A stretch of DNA of 64,000 bases. It comes from Paragyromitra xinjiangensis. Taxonomy: Eukaryota > Ascomycota > Pezizomycetes > Pezizales > Discinaceae. A program made the position numbers and the translations under genes. Of the stretch, positions 1 to 12,180 are shown in pieces. The notes beneath the pieces were generated by a model. It was not told the DNA's origin. It worked only from the letters and a program-made list of their open reading frames with translations, and searched no databases. Each line of letters begins with the position of its first letter. Within the stretch, counting starts at the first letter, position 1. The stretch is taken from contig JBCAMK010000006.1 in the NCBI GenBank assembly GCA_038503065.1, forward strand, positions 124,001 through 188,000, read 5' to 3'.

Positions 1-2
1 AT

Positions 3-1316
3 CAGAACTCTCTCGAACACATCTTGTCCTTCACTCTCTGTTCTCCATTACCATCCACAAAGGAACTCGCTGACGCCGAGCTGCTGTATCACGAGATCAT
101 ACACAGTTGTGAAGAAGCACGCATCTTTATCGTACCTTCCGGTACTGATGCAGACACCTCCGCCGTTCATCCCGCTGAAGACAACGATAACGATGACGAC
201 GATGACGGCGAGGATCTACCATTCGACGACAGGGTTTACATACATAAACTTTTTGAATGCCTGTTCTTCTACTGTCCGACCACCGCTGGCCGTAATAACA
301 TTGTTCGCATGGTCCTAATAGCACTTTTCACCCCTAACCCTGATCCTGCTGACTACACTGCCCGCTCTCTCACCAGTATCCTGCCCCTCGCTCGTCAATA
401 CCTTTCCTCAACTCCCCCACAACGCGCTGCGATCTTTGCCACTCTTCAGCTCTTAGCTCATGAGGTCCTCAATTCCTTCTTCATTCCGCTCCAAGCTCAA
501 GGCCGCAATACTCCCTCAGTTACCTCCCTCATCAGCCCAACCTCACGCTCGGAAGCTAGTCCCCATCAAGGCGTCAGGACCCGCCTTCTCAACCTCCGCG
601 CCCTGGTCCTTGCTCGTGATAACTATGCATGCGTAGTCTGCGGCCTTCCCGACATAGGTGTGGTGGAAAATCGTAAGCGCCGCCGTCGCCAGATTCAGGT
701 TCCGAAAGCGACGCCAACAGAGGCCGCTCACATCATCCCGCATTCCCTCAATGCTCTTGACAACCGCCTCACCCTCTCGGAGCAGAAACACACCGTCTGG
801 CGCGTCATGAACATGTTTGATCCTGGCGTCGCCCAGACGCTCGAAGGTGAGCTGATCGACTCACCAGCTAACTCGATATTGCTGGCAACGGACCTTCACC
901 GTCGTTTTGGTAGACTTGCAGCGTATTTTGAGGAAATTGATGATGGTGAAGGCGCCGATGAAGCCGTAGCGTACCGGTTCATGTTCGTGGAAGGAAGCGT
1001 GCCGGTGTTGTCGGAGATGGAACCACGAGAAAGGATCGTCTTTGTAAACCATGAGCCGCAAGGGACGGCAAGAAGTCGGCTACCAAGTCGGAGGCTTTTG
1101 AAACTGCACAGAGCGTGTTGCTTGATTTTGTCCATGAGTGGCGCAGCGGGATATGTTGAGAAGGTCCTGGAGGATGCAGAGGAGGTGTTGCTGAAGGGCG
1201 AATTAGCGGCGGATGGGGGGACCAATTTAAGCGCGTTACTAAGGGTTAGGGGGTTATGCGACGATGTTGGGCCGGATTTTGGGCGGGAGCGTGGGAGGGA
1301 AGTGATGGTGCAGTAG
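3..1316 (+). CDS. HNH_2-type endonuclease domain protein, 5' partial
   Basis: The frame is open from the window edge to a TAG ending at 1316. No in-frame ATG precedes position 309, so the true start or a first exon lies upstream; the codon at 24 is TTG and is probably not the start. A short Asp-rich stretch lies at about nt 180-233. The core is an HNH nuclease fold of the fungal HNH_2 type: a Cys-x2-Cys pair (codons at 630 and 639), a basic RKRRRR segment, AHIIP with the motif His at nt 729, then an Asn (codon 870) and LHRRFG (about 894), the usual second half. Known members are predicted DNases or effector-like nucleases of unknown role in fungi; the metal-binding layout suggests nuclease activity. 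About 430 codons are visible, with no intron needed. A decayed paralogue lies 1.4 kb downstream. Family call confident; biological role unknown. Confidence 0.85.
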   Translation, partial: QNSLEHILSFTLCSPLPSTKELADAELLYHEIIHSCEEARIFIVPSGTDADTSAVHPAEDNDNDDDDDGEDLPFDDRVYIHKLFECLFFYCPTTAGRNNIVRMVLIALFTPNPDPADYTARSLTSILPLARQYLSSTPPQRAAIFATLQLLAHEVLNSFFIPLQAQGRNTPSVTSLISPTSRSEASPHQGVRTRLLNLRALVLARDNYACVVCGLPDIGVVENRKRRRRQIQVPKATPTEAAHIIPHSLNALDNRLTLSEQKHTVWRVMNMFDPGVAQTLEGELIDSPANSILLATDLHRRFGRLAAYFEEIDDGEGADEAVAYRFMFVEGSVPVLSEMEPRERIVFVNHEPQGTARSRLPSRRLLKLHRACCLILSMSGAAGYVEKVLEDAEEVLLKGELAADGGTNLSALLRVRGLCDDVGPDFGRERGREVMVQ

Positions 1317-1567
1317 AGGTGCTTGGGGAGCTGGTAAGGCTGAGCCTTTATAGTAGGAAACTATAATGTTGTTTTAACAGGCGTTGTTTTTGGGAATCCT
1401 TTTTGATTATCATACCCGGGGATGGTGTTTAGGTGTAGTATACAATTATAGACGGATGACATACATAATGAAATTCTAATTTTGATTAACAGGAATGATA
1501 GCTCCGGGTTGGAGGTATATTTGTAGTCGAGTTTGAGATTCTCGACTGTGGCATTCCTAATATACGG

Positions 1568-2172
1568 CTACCGCAATAAAATTTGCGAGCTAGGTTTTGG
1601 GGGTGTTTGAAAGATGGCAGGAGGCTGGTTGTTTTTGGTTCTGTTTAATAGTCTTGGAGGATTGACGGAGGAGGAGGAGGCTGTAATGTTGATGGTTTTA
1701 TTGATATTTTCTAGTTTTGTAGCTGTGGATTTTTTAGGGTTGTTCTTCCTCTCGCTTCTTCCAGTTTTTGACTTGGGATGTGAGGTTTCCTCTTCACTGT
1801 CATCTGAACAAGTGCTGGACGGGGCAATAGAAGGTGCATCATAATGCCAGGCAGGATCCCATTTCCAGTTCTCAGGCCTAGGAAGAGGATAAAAGGCTTC
1901 CAATCCCAAGGGGGAAGAATTCTGGTTCCATGATTGAAAAGGAGATGATTCCATGTAGTCTTGGACCTGAGTATGTGTATCTGAAAGGGGATTATAACTC
2001 TAGTCATAATATTCTGAATCCTCATGGAGGTCTTTGAAAAAAAATTCCGGAGTTTTGGTGATTAACTGTTGCTGAGGGGAAAAGGAATCCATCTTGCTAG
2101 AAAAAAGTGTTAGAATAATTATTAATCACTAAATATAAGAGAATTACTTACCTCTGAAGATTGTTGTTGCAT
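1568..2172 (-). pseudogene. Interrupted hypothetical gene with a clean first intron
   Basis: On the minus strand an ATG at 2172-2170 begins a 21-nt exon (MQQQSSE), followed by a textbook intron at 2151-2097: GTAAGT donor, TTCTAAC branch site, pyrimidine tract and CTAG acceptor. After it, one frame (QDGFLFPSATVN...) ends at a TGA near a run of eight T (plus-strand A run at about 2036-2043). The neighbouring frame from ATG 2092 meets a TAG after 30 codons, then stays open for more than 140 codons down to 1568. The downstream part is Pro, Ser and Asn rich with an acidic DDSEEE stretch and a Lys/Arg segment; no family is recognised. A slip in the T run plus a nonsense change would explain the pattern, or an intron I did not resolve. 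The intron itself is convincing; the coding status is doubtful. Confidence 0.45.
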
Positions 2173-2724
2173 GAAGGAAATTGGTTCTTAGTTGGCTAAC
2201 TTTTCCTTTTCCTAGCAAAAGTCAGTTTCTGAGACAGGGTAACCCCTGAAAAGATCTAGGTGCTTACCTCCACATGAAGCGAATCTTCAGTTGCAAGGTA
2301 CAAGTGGCTACAGCAGAGTCTGTAGTGGGTAGTGGAGATGTGATACAGCAAGTTGTGTATGAAGTAAGGGTGTGGATGAAGTAAAGGTGTGGCTTCAGAT
2401 AGTACTACAGAAGGTGTGTGGCATCGCTCTCGACTGTACCTATGATGTTGTATCTGGGAGGTCGTGCAGTAAATTTTGGAGGTAGTTATTCGGCAACACC
2501 ACCTCACCCGCAGCATACATTTACTTGCATCTTCTACTTGCAGCATACTACTACAGATCTACAATAATTCTGCTACTAATATTACAGTCAAAACCTCTAA
2601 CCGACACTCTTGTTGCGTAGCTGTTTGTGAAGTCTCGCTTACGGGTTTTTGCGGTTTTGTCCTTACCGCCCGCTGTATCCTACACTCCTCGCTGACCCCC
2701 CAACTTTAATTCTTTTGCGATATC

Positions 2725-3310
2725 AGATCTCCCTCCAACACAAACTATCACTCACTCTTTATTCCCCATTACCATCCCTATATGAACTTGCTGATGCGGA
2801 GCTGCTTTGTTGGGGAAATTTTGCTCGGCTGCAAGGGGGTAGACATCTTTATAGCCCCTTCCGGTACTAATAAAACACTCTGGAAGAACAAAGACGACGA
2901 AGGCAAGGATGGCTATCTATCAGACGACGATAAAGCCTACAATCATAGTTTTTCGAATGCCTACTCAATCCCTGCTGGCTGTAGCAATATCATCCGTACG
3001 GTTCTGATCGACATTTTCGCCCCTAACCCTAGTAACGCTAACTCTACCTCTCTAGTTCTCGTTCTATTCTCCCCCTCGCCTATTAATACTTTTGGCGGGG
3101 AAATGTGTTGAAAGCGTTCTATAGGATGCAGAGCAGGTATTGGAGAAGGGTGGGTTGGCATCGGAGGATAGAGTGATTCGGATTTGTTGTTGGGGGTTGG
3201 GAGGCTGTGTGATGAACTAGGTTTTGAGAGGGAATGGTGAAATGAAGGTAGTGTGGCAGGTGTTGGGGAGTTGGTGAACCAAAGCTTTACGATAAAGAAC
3301 GCGTTCTCTC
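2725..3310 (+). pseudogene. Truncated, internally deleted copy of the HNH gene
   Basis: This is a diverged duplicate of the gene at the left edge. Both share the reading SPLPS...ELADAELL at the start, the FIxPSGT and Asp-rich region, an FSNAY/FECLF segment, and IVRTVLIxxFxPNP. At about 3092 the similarity jumps from the parent's nt 400-430 to its nt 1141 (aaatgtgttgaaagcg against gatatgttgagaagg). It then follows the parent's last 180 bp and about 60 bp of 3' flank (shared aacaggcg). Roughly 700 bp of the parent, including the whole HNH domain, is missing, and the frame is broken. It therefore cannot make a nuclease. The duplication appears to include flanks on both sides. Confidence 0.85.
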
Positions 3311-4832
3311 AACAGGCGTGACTCGGTTTGGGACCTCTACTTGCTAGGGAACAAACTTGGTGACGGGGTAGGCTAGGTCGCAGCCAACTCAACTCTGATG
3401 AGACAAACACAACTTGAAAATCTATACGAGTAGGTACGCTCTTGTTTTTTTTCTGGCGGTAATTGAGGTATTAGTTTCCGGAGCACGCTGGGATTAAAGC
3501 AAGGTTGTTAGTTGTGGAAGCCTGTGCTACCACTTTTACTCTCGTCGCAAACTCTACGCCTTAGAAAGTATTTAATACTGCTATAGAGGATTACCATATC
3601 AGGAGGATGGTTTCGACATGCAGGCACTATAGACAGATCTGGACAGAGTTCTACACAGAAATCATGGTGTTAATCAACAGAGCGTAGGTTCTTGGGAGAT
3701 ACCGTTAGCAATGGAGCATCGTTTTGGGCTGCAGGAAACCCCGATATACAGGTTACCTCAATAGACGCTTCAAGTTGAACTATATTCCGCGTGCGGAGTG
3801 TATCTCGAATAACTGGACATGGATGCATTGTTCCACTTCCGCGAGGCATAGCTAGTTTACTAGTTTAATCTAAATTTCCTCGATAGATTCCCAATATAGG
3901 TCCTTTTTTTCCTCCTTCATAGACGGTTATGAATACCGGCTAATGCCAGTAGATCCTAGCCTTAACTAGGTCTGGAGCAGATTTGATATCTCCTTGTTGT
4001 ACACCGGATATAGTTAGTCACAGTCCATCGCTCGGAAAACCTCAAGGCGACTCTTGTGAATAGTAGAACAATTTCCTTTTACTATTAGCTTTATGGAATA
4101 GATATAAACCTGATCTAAGTTGTATTCATCTCTACAGGTAGCCGGTCATCTCGGAAAATCCCAGTCGCACCACCTACCGCCAGAATAAATTCCCATGGAT
4201 GGCAATCACCAAATAATGTATGATCAAACCCGTCAAACACCACCGAAAACGACCTAAATCAAGGCCGTTAAAGAGCTAGATATACCACTTGGTAAGAGAA
4301 GTCTAAAACGAGAAAAGCACAAAGCAGTTGTGGAATCGGATAGGAGGCAATTCGATCTAGCAAAGACCAAAATACCCCGTAAAGGCTCTCTTCTAATGGG
4401 ATTTGAAATCTGTGCTTTCACTTCTTTTAAACCTAAAGACGTAAAGATAAGAAGAAAAGAGAAAGAATGGAATTAGGGATAGAGGTCGAGGTAGAGTTCT
4501 TTGCAATTGGAGAAGAAGAAAATTATGTACAGCAGAGGAGATTGGTGGAAAGGGAGGTTCTGATAGTGAATGAACCCGAAATCGTGGTAACGAGACGACC
4601 AGGAATACGTCAACACCCTTTAAAAAATTTGCTCATTTACCTACAATTAATTACACTCTTGTAGGCGCAGCGCTAAGAGCTCGGCCGCCGTCAAACCCCC
4701 GGCAGCTACGTGCCTCGTCCTCCGACTCTGCTAAACGAGACCTAGAAGCCAACTATTAAGCATTAGCGACGTTGTTCACTGCGCTGACCTCAAGCAAACA
4801 ACTCGTAGATCAGCGGATTGGAGATCGCGTTG
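3311..4832. other. Gene-free stretch with faint coding-like remnants
   Basis: No gene is supported. At about 4196-4470 a plus-strand frame starting ATGGATGGC has one early stop, then a long Lys/Arg-rich reading (about 70 codons). It could be a worn relic of a mobile element, but no family is recognised. Confidence 0.4.
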
Positions 4833-5186
4833 AGGCATTCCCCTTTTGAGCTTGGCGCGCGTAGCAGTCTAAGGTGCCCCACTGCAGTCTCTGTCTTTCC
4901 CGGCCCCAGACCGAAGCTGGGACACGAGATCAAAGGACGCCAGGCTAATGGGGTCCGACTGGTGATACTTGCGGTGCTCGGGGATTGTTTCTCATATGAA
5001 CGCGATCAGGGGGGGGCTCTCGGTCAAGGCATTCCCCTTTTGAACTTGGCGCGCGTAGCAGTCTAAGGTGCCCCACTGCAGTCTCTGTCTTTCCCGGCCT
5101 TAGATCGAGGCTGGGACGCGAGATCAAAGGACGCCAGGCTAATGGGGTCCGACTGGTGATACTTGCGGTGTCCGAGGATTGTTTCT
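4833..5186. repeat. Two-copy direct repeat, about 160 bp each
   Basis: A block at 4833-4992 recurs at 5027-5186 with only scattered changes (roughly 94% identical), a spacing of 194 bp, and a 34-bp G-rich spacer containing a run of nine G. Both copies start aggcattcccctttt and end ggattgtttct. It is a recent local tandem duplication with no coding content that I trust. Confidence 0.9.
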
Positions 5187-6625
5187 TGACCGAGATTTGG
5201 GGAGGATGACTTGACTTACTATTATTGGCCTTCTCGAAGGTTATCCTCTGCCTAAAAGCAGCCCCAGATCCTCCCAAAACTTCCAAGTCTCCCGACTGAC
5301 GAAGTCAATCTTCTGATGGAGTGGTAGGTGTGGTTGTGGTTGAATGTTGATGTTGGGCTGGTAGGTCCCTCGACTTAAGTAGAGGAGGATTAACTGTGGG
5401 GAGTGACTGCTCTGAGAGTACTTAGGGTTTTATTTGTGCGGTGTGCAAGGCTTGAGGTTCGCTGATTGGGGGGCTAATAAGATCATTGACTTAACAGGGG
5501 TAGCCTTTCTATGGCCCGTAACGTAGGGTCGTTCCCACCCCCACCTACCATAGGTTGCTGTGCAATGGGGATGGGCACGAGACTACCTGTAATTGTAGAT
5601 ATATGTATGTAATTGTATGGCTGTAGCTCTGAGTTTTGACTATTTTTTGTCTTCGGAGATCGATGGAAGAATTTGGAAGTTGCAATGCACAAATTGGTAT
5701 GCCATGACTAGTGTTCATCCATATCACGTTGCATGTCTCGGTGATATTCCTTATGCCTCGAAGGGCTATCCAAACACAGGTGGGCGCTATGCAGGATCAT
5801 CCCTTTGTTGCCTCTGAGGGCACTGAAATAACCAAAGCCCAACCCTGCCTGCAAGATTAAGGCTTATCTCAACGACACCACTCAAGTGAGGGCAAACCCC
5901 GATGCATTAGATGACAGCCACCCAAACCACCTTCAGCAGATGCTCTACGCATCCATCTACCATGTGTCTGCACCAGGCTTATACCTCCATCATCCAGCAG
6001 ATTATTCAATCCCATCTACAATCAAGTACCGACGGCCTGGAACAAATATCTAACTAACCCGAATCCCACCACCGCTCAAATCTATCAAGTTTGCCATCGG
6101 GGCTTCGTGGTGCTAATATGAGATATCGCTGAATGGCCCTGTCAAGGTAGTGGAGATGCATCATCTGCTGGTAGATGATTCGACGGGTTTTAGCGAGAGT
6201 TGAGCTGGGGTCACAGTATCTCACTCGGATCACTATATATCACTCGAATTTTGAGGCTGCTGTCCTACGGTGCGCAAGTAGTATAGGCTGGGCGCAAGTC
6301 TATGTCGCATTATGATACGAGAATCTGGCCAACAATCTGATCCGACATGAAGACAGCTATCGATTGCTTAAACGAGAAAGAACAACTACTGTACTCGAGG
6401 CGCCGTTTTGAAGCGACTTACCTGATAAGGAGATATCTTGTTCCCTAACCAAAAACTTCGAAGCAGCGGGAATATGAAATAACCAGATACGAGAAGCTAG
6501 AATATGGTAGTATCTCTCTTAAAATCCACACCTAGAGAGCCCCATAGGGGGGAAGAGTGTCGAAATGGTAGGGAAAAGATACCAAGAGATCTTGGGGGCT
6601 GCCAAGTATTCCTTTAGCCAATTAA
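5187..6625. other. Gene-free stretch
   Basis: No gene or repeat is recognised. Short open frames here lack splice signals, known motifs or good starts. Confidence 0.4.
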
Positions 6626-7754
6626 ATGACCCAAATCACAGATTATTGCCTTTTCAGGTAAGTCACTTTAAAACGGCGGCTTGAGTAACTGCTATCTTTG
6701 CGATGAGCCAATCGTCAGCGGCAAAGGTCAGGTGACCAACCCCGCTTCAGGCAACCAACATTTGGGCAGCGTATGTATCGCGATCGACCAGTTCGTCTCT
6801 TTCCAGGCCAGAGCAATATCCGCGATGGCCAACAAAGTACCATCTAGTTGCCGGCCCGACAAACACCTCACCCAAAGCCACTTGCAGGAACTATACGATG
6901 GTAAAGATAGCTCTGCGTCTATCTGCCGATACTAGTGCTTAGCTTTACACAGATTTCAATGCTTCTTTAGCAACTGCCCGACCTACGGCGTTTATTTTCA
7001 CGTCTCTCGTTAACAATGTTTGTATCCCTTCTCTTTCCTACGCTAGAATTCACCAACGGGAACATGTATCTAGGTTCGCATGGCCTACAAAGATGCCTTG
7101 GGTGAGGCTCGCGAAGAACTACTTTATGAATCGGAGAATTACACACGGCAACTGGCTGAGCTGAAACTTGAACATAAAGAGGAGCTCGAATTACGTAAGG
7201 GAACACGTTTACTGGAAGTTACTTCTAGCGATGGGAATAACATTGATGCTCTAGATAAAGCGACAAAGCCTGCTCCGCCTTACGACCTACAACAAGCCTG
7301 GCATGTGGCGAAAGTATGGCTAACATAATTACCTACGCTTATCCTTACGGACTGCGCTAACTATCTTCGGAAGGACACTTTTCCGTTATACATTTTTAGC
7401 AGCATAGACTACTCCTACCGGCGTGATTGGGCTGATTGGGACGGCAAGGAGGCTTCTAGTTGGAAACTGCGCATGAAACTTAAGGCTTTCAAATTCCAAG
7501 AGCCAGGGACAGTGAGGATTTATGCGTTGCGAAGAGATCTCCCGGCGCGCATTTTATTAGTTCGGGATAAGCGTGGGCTTGATGAGGGGTGGAAGGACCT
7601 TTTGGAATTTTGGGCATACGACAAGCCTCGACCGGAAACAGTAAGGATTTGGGCTGGGTTTCGGGATGATCCAAAGAGGGGTATTATTGTGAAGGGGAAT
7701 CGAGAAGGAATGGAAAAATGGGAGGAAAAATGCGAGTTTTGGGTACCTGTTTAA
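6626..7754 (+). CDS. Possible multi-exon gene, product unknown
   Basis: Several open segments carry plausible fungal splice signals. A short ATG frame at 6626 runs into GTAAGT at 6658. A segment at 6681-6930 reads with a Cys-x2-Cys pair. A charged, coiled-coil-like segment at 7080-7313 (EAREELLYESENYTRQLAELK) ends at a GTATGG donor, and a candidate intron 7314-7399 holds CTAAC and ends TTTTTAG. The frame then runs from about 7401 to a stop at 7754, with a repeated TVRIYALRRD / TVRIWAGFRDD pattern. The phases across the last intron do not match in my model, so either an exon is wrong or the frame is broken. No family is recognised. It could be a real unannotated gene or a decayed one. Confidence 0.4.
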
Positions 7755-9115
7755 GTGATGTTGTGGGGCTAAGGATACCTTTTGAGGGTTAGGTATGTGT
7801 AGGACCGATTAAAACTAGAGAAGAAGGCATATACTGCGGAAGAACTTTAACGGCGGCTTCGTATTCTAGTTAAGCATGTTTCATCAATTATTGATTGCTA
7901 CCGGGGGTTCACTGATTATCACTCGGCCAATACTTTTCTCACTGGTAGTGATTGATTAATCGATCGATTGAATGATTCATTGAATATACCCAACAGCCTG
8001 GGCAATAGTCTCGCCTTGTCTTACTTATTTCCCTAATGCCTCTATATCTAAGCCGTGGAGAATACCAGCCTAAAAGGTAGTAACCACAGGTCCAGGGTTG
8101 CGCTTAGCATGCTAGATTTTGGGACTGCCAGTTCCTAGTATAATCTCAATATCGTGAGGGAGGATTCTGCTGCTTAGTTGCATTTAACTGAATTGCGGGA
8201 AGTCTTGCTTGTGGTGCAGGGGAAATGCTGCCTCCTTGCTCTTGTTATTTAAGAGGTGAGGCATCAATGCCCCGCCTAGCAGCGAAGGTTCATAGCTTTC
8301 AGTGCCTGTGTACTTATAAGCTATTAAAGAGCTACCAAGTAAGGTGTACTTAGCCACTTCCTATTGTATGACCCCTTCAAGCTCGAGTGTTCCTGGTGAA
8401 GCAATAATGTTGCAGTTGGACCACTTATTTAAGAAACTGTCGTGTAACATGCAGGTATTTGAATCAGCTATTTGAATCCAAGGACTGCATTATGTCCCAG
8501 TACCTACATGTAGTCTCGTGCCCAGACTTGCTGGGCAACCCTTTATCTTATCAGATCTTAGATTTGGAGGTGGTTGCCTACAAGTGGCACCGAGACTACC
8601 CAGTACCCACCTACACTCCAATCTACGGTGCTTTAAGTCAGAATCCCCTACCCTAACCCCGTACATCACCTTTCTCACAAGTTTACCCTTATTCTCACCA
8701 CTGTACACTTACTCTCACCCCTTCAAAGCTCTTTAGCCCTTCTACACTTCATTTACGCCTCTATTCTTCCACGGATCTGTAGAATATGTTCCTTCTCTTG
8801 GAAATGAAGATTGGAAATGACGAGAAACCTTTTGATCACACAGGTACAAGCTGGTAGTTAGAGATATATAGTAGCACTCATCGAGCCCTCGTTAAACCGA
8901 AACTCAAGGATAGCCACCTAGACATCCCCCTAAAACTATCAAAGTATGGCGGGCGTAGATACAAACGATCATAAAACGTCAAGATGAGCAGATACAAAAG
9001 AGAGCAGAAGGAACAAGAAAGGCCAAACAGCAGCGTGTAGCTGAGAGTATAACCCACAACTCAAGTAGACAGGAACCAAAAGACAGACCTAGAGAAAACG
9101 AAAACATCAATGCAA
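7755..9115. other. Gene-free stretch
   Basis: It contains simple GATT-rich sequence at about 7949-7985 (gattgattaatcgatcgattg) and otherwise nothing recognised. Open frames are short and without support. Confidence 0.4.
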
Positions 9116-12078
9116 TCAAATCGACTTCACAAGAAAGCCCGGCCGATCCTCCGATTGCCAATCATCACTACCTGGCCCCGCCCCAGTCGAAATCTGACCT
9201 GCAATGGACGGGATCTGGCCTTTAAGCTCATAATACAAGCTCCCCGGTGCGACCGGCCCAAGTAGTCTAGCACCCAATATCTGATAGTTGTCGAAAAACT
9301 GCAAGATACCTGTATTCTGCGAAGTAACCTTTTTGAGATGGGTAAGCTCAAATTCTACCGGTTTGACTGAGATTGATTTGAAGTGACTGGGATTGAAACC
9401 CGTGTTCGGGATGTAAATCCGAGATACAACCGGCTCCCCAAAAGTGTAGTCACCGCGAGACGGGAACACGACTGTGGCAAGGGTGGATTCGTCAGTGTTG
9501 ATTAAGCCCACGATATCGGGGTTCCCGTCTTTCGAAACGTCGAGGAGGAGCCATTTCACGTATTTGTTTTCGTTGGGGCTTCCCCAGGATGAAACATTAT
9601 ATTTCTTCGTCGAGACTTGGGTCACCTGCGGGGGGTTTCCAGCAACCTTTAAAACGTCAACCCGGAGGGAGTCTAGGCTTTTGGTTAGCGGGGGAGCCTC
9701 TAGTAGCAGAACTCATGTATACCAACCTTTCTCAGCATGCTCTCCATACAAAAGCCTTACAATCTGGGTTGTGTTATCGCCGCCCTTTAGACTTCCCGTT
9801 ATGTATCGCCACCATTGTTCACCGGCGATTGGACCAGAAGCTTCATTTGATTCAAATAGTAACTGCTCTTTATAGTCTCCGGTCCATCCATGAAGTGACC
9901 AGCGGACGCTGTTATTGGCGACTGTGGCACGGGCTAGGAGCTGACTTGGCAGGCCTGGCTCATTGAGGGTTATGGCTTCTCGGATAGTCCTAGTCCGAGT
10001 TAGCGTTCACGTAGGGAAAGAACTGGTTCTTCTGATGAGACTTACAATCCATTCTGCGCGATATTCAGGGTATCATGACCAGTCGGTTCTTCAGTTATCC
10101 CTGAACTAAAAACGTAAAGACTGCTGGCAGCACTAGGAGTAAACGCGGTAGTCTGGGAACCGGCCGAAAGTTTCCCTGGAATCAGAGCACCGGCATTACC
10201 ACCCAACAAAGGGCCCCCCTGTTTCCAGAGTCTCTGAATCGGATTAGACGCCCCGTCCGAGAAATCCAGTTTATACCCCGCATACTCCGCACCCCCCTCT
10301 TTCTTCATCACCGACAGCACAACATCCTCCGAAAGATACTTCGACGAAGCCCACTCAAATCCATCCGGCTGGAAGCCCGGTACGGATTTCGCCACCATAT
10401 CCCACGTCGTCAAGACAGTTGGCTTAGGATAATCATAGTTTGAAGATGTTATAGGACCAAACTTATTCACTGTGTATGTATTACCATTTTTCTGTAGCTG
10501 CATAACCGGAGCTGTCTTTGGAAGATCACGTGCGAGGGGGTGTCTATTCCGTCGTGATCCGGAGGCGTTTATTGCTTTTAGGGTCTCGAGGAAGCTGGCT
10601 TTAGTCCGTTGGACTACGGTGAAAGATGGGTTGGCTCTTTGGTCAATGTGAGTTCGGCGGTATAGAGTGTCTGTCGATCCGTCGTATTTAAACAATGGGA
10701 CGAACTGGCGGGGGTGGTCTAGTTTATCTAAATCGGCGATCTGAGGACGAAATTAATTCCCGAGAACGAATAAAAATGAGCCTCGAAAAGCAAGAGTGGA
10801 CATACCCATTTCAGCGGCTCAAACAATCCCGGTGCTTTATCGTTACCAGTCTTAAAAACCTCAAAAATCTCATTCAAACTAATTTGCGAAGCCTGAAGAA
10901 CCCTCGCGAGATTCCCTGAGCTCTTGGCATTAAACAACTGTCCATCGCCATACATAGCCCAACTATCCCCCAACGCGTTCGTAACGAATAGCCCATTCTC
11001 ACAATCCTCATCATGCATCCTCTGGGAACATAAATCCGCCGGACATATCGAATCCAGATTCTGCTCCCCTAGCGCGCTGTCCAGAATATCACCTACAGTA
11101 AGCTTGCTGTGGAGAATCCTTCGCGGGGTTCTTAGATGACCGCTAGAGAATAAATCAGTGAGGAAATGTAGTGCGAATGCGTCGAGGAAGTAGGCGTAGC
11201 GTAAGTCGTCGTAGGTTTTTGTTTGGCGAGCTTTCTTCGCCTGGGCTAGGGCTGCGGTGTGGCCGGCTTTGTAGGCGTTGATTGCGTCCTAGGTGGGGTC
11301 AGTAACTGGTCTTGAGCTGTATTCTCCGGCGCTCAGGCGGGGCAGGACTAACCTTCCCAAAGTGGTCCCAATTACACCGTGCGGTATGGATATAAGCAGA
11401 ATCAACAAATATCTTCCCGGTAGCCTTAGCATACGCTAGGTTAAAGTGATCCGAATTATCATGATACTCCTGTTCCCACATCAGCCCCAGCTCCAAACCA
11501 AAAACCCTGATAAAGCCACAACCCACCTTTGCCGGATCCCTCCCCTCCTTCAAACTCTTACCAATAATGTCCCACTCCATCACCATAGCAGCCTTAATAG
11601 CGGGCAAATGGCCAGGAGTATCATTCGCCAGCTCCGCAGCATTCGCCTCAAACCTCCTCACACTCGCCGCGGGGTCAGAATACCACTTATCGCTGATCTG
11701 CTCCGCCTCTTCCGGGAACGACCAGTTCCCGTAGAAGTCGCCAGCGAGACATATTATTTCCCCGAGAGAGAGGTTTTCGCCCTTCACCTGGTAGTGGAAA
11801 ACGTCGCCGCGAACGTCCTTTTTGGGGAATTTCACGTAAAGTCGGTCGCCGAGGGTAGCCTTAGTGGGTATTAAATACTGGTATAGACGGTATTTGGAGG
11901 GGGGGCTTACATGTTCGAAGGATTCGAATGCAGGGGTGTGGACATCCTCTTTGACGCCCTGGGGGTTGCCGAACTGAGCTGCTGGAGATTACGGTTAGTT
12001 GTGTTGCTACTGCGTTGGAGTTGCGAGTAGTGCGTGAATATTGAGAGGCGAGGTAAACTTACCGTCGGAGGGACACAT
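9116..12078 (-). CDS. Zinc-dependent phospholipase C-like protein, seven exons, 863 aa
   Basis: The model starts at ATG 12078. Exons are 12078-12063, 11981-11911, 11859-11353, 11288-10806, 10740-10046, 9989-9727 and 9672-9116. The six introns are 81, 51, 64, 65, 56 and 54 nt, with branch sites such as CTAAC or CTGAC and AG acceptors; phases agree at every junction. The weakest donor is GTTGGT at 9726. The N-terminal half resembles the zinc-dependent phospholipase C / P1-nuclease superfamily: HFLTD at residues 239-243 and a His at 249 reproduce the family's HxxxD-x5-H zinc ligands, and NSDHFN upstream adds a candidate ligand. The C-terminal half (about 360-863) contains beta-rich, VCBS/FG-GAP-like stretches such as DVSKDGNPDIVGL. 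There is no signal peptide at the start (MCPSDA...), which is unusual for a phospholipase. Substrate is unknown; phospholipid cleavage is inferred from the motif only. Confidence 0.85.
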
Positions 12079-12180
12079 TTGTGATCTTTGTTCTGAATAT
12101 AGGGTGTTTAGGTAGATATTCAAGTAATGGTAGCCGTGAGGGATAATGATTGCGGTATGCTAGTCTATACAACACCTGAG

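Noticed and set aside
24..308. TTG at 24 as the start of the HNH gene
   Set aside because: Fungal nuclear genes start at ATG almost always; the frame is open to the window edge and the paralogue shows similarity further upstream.
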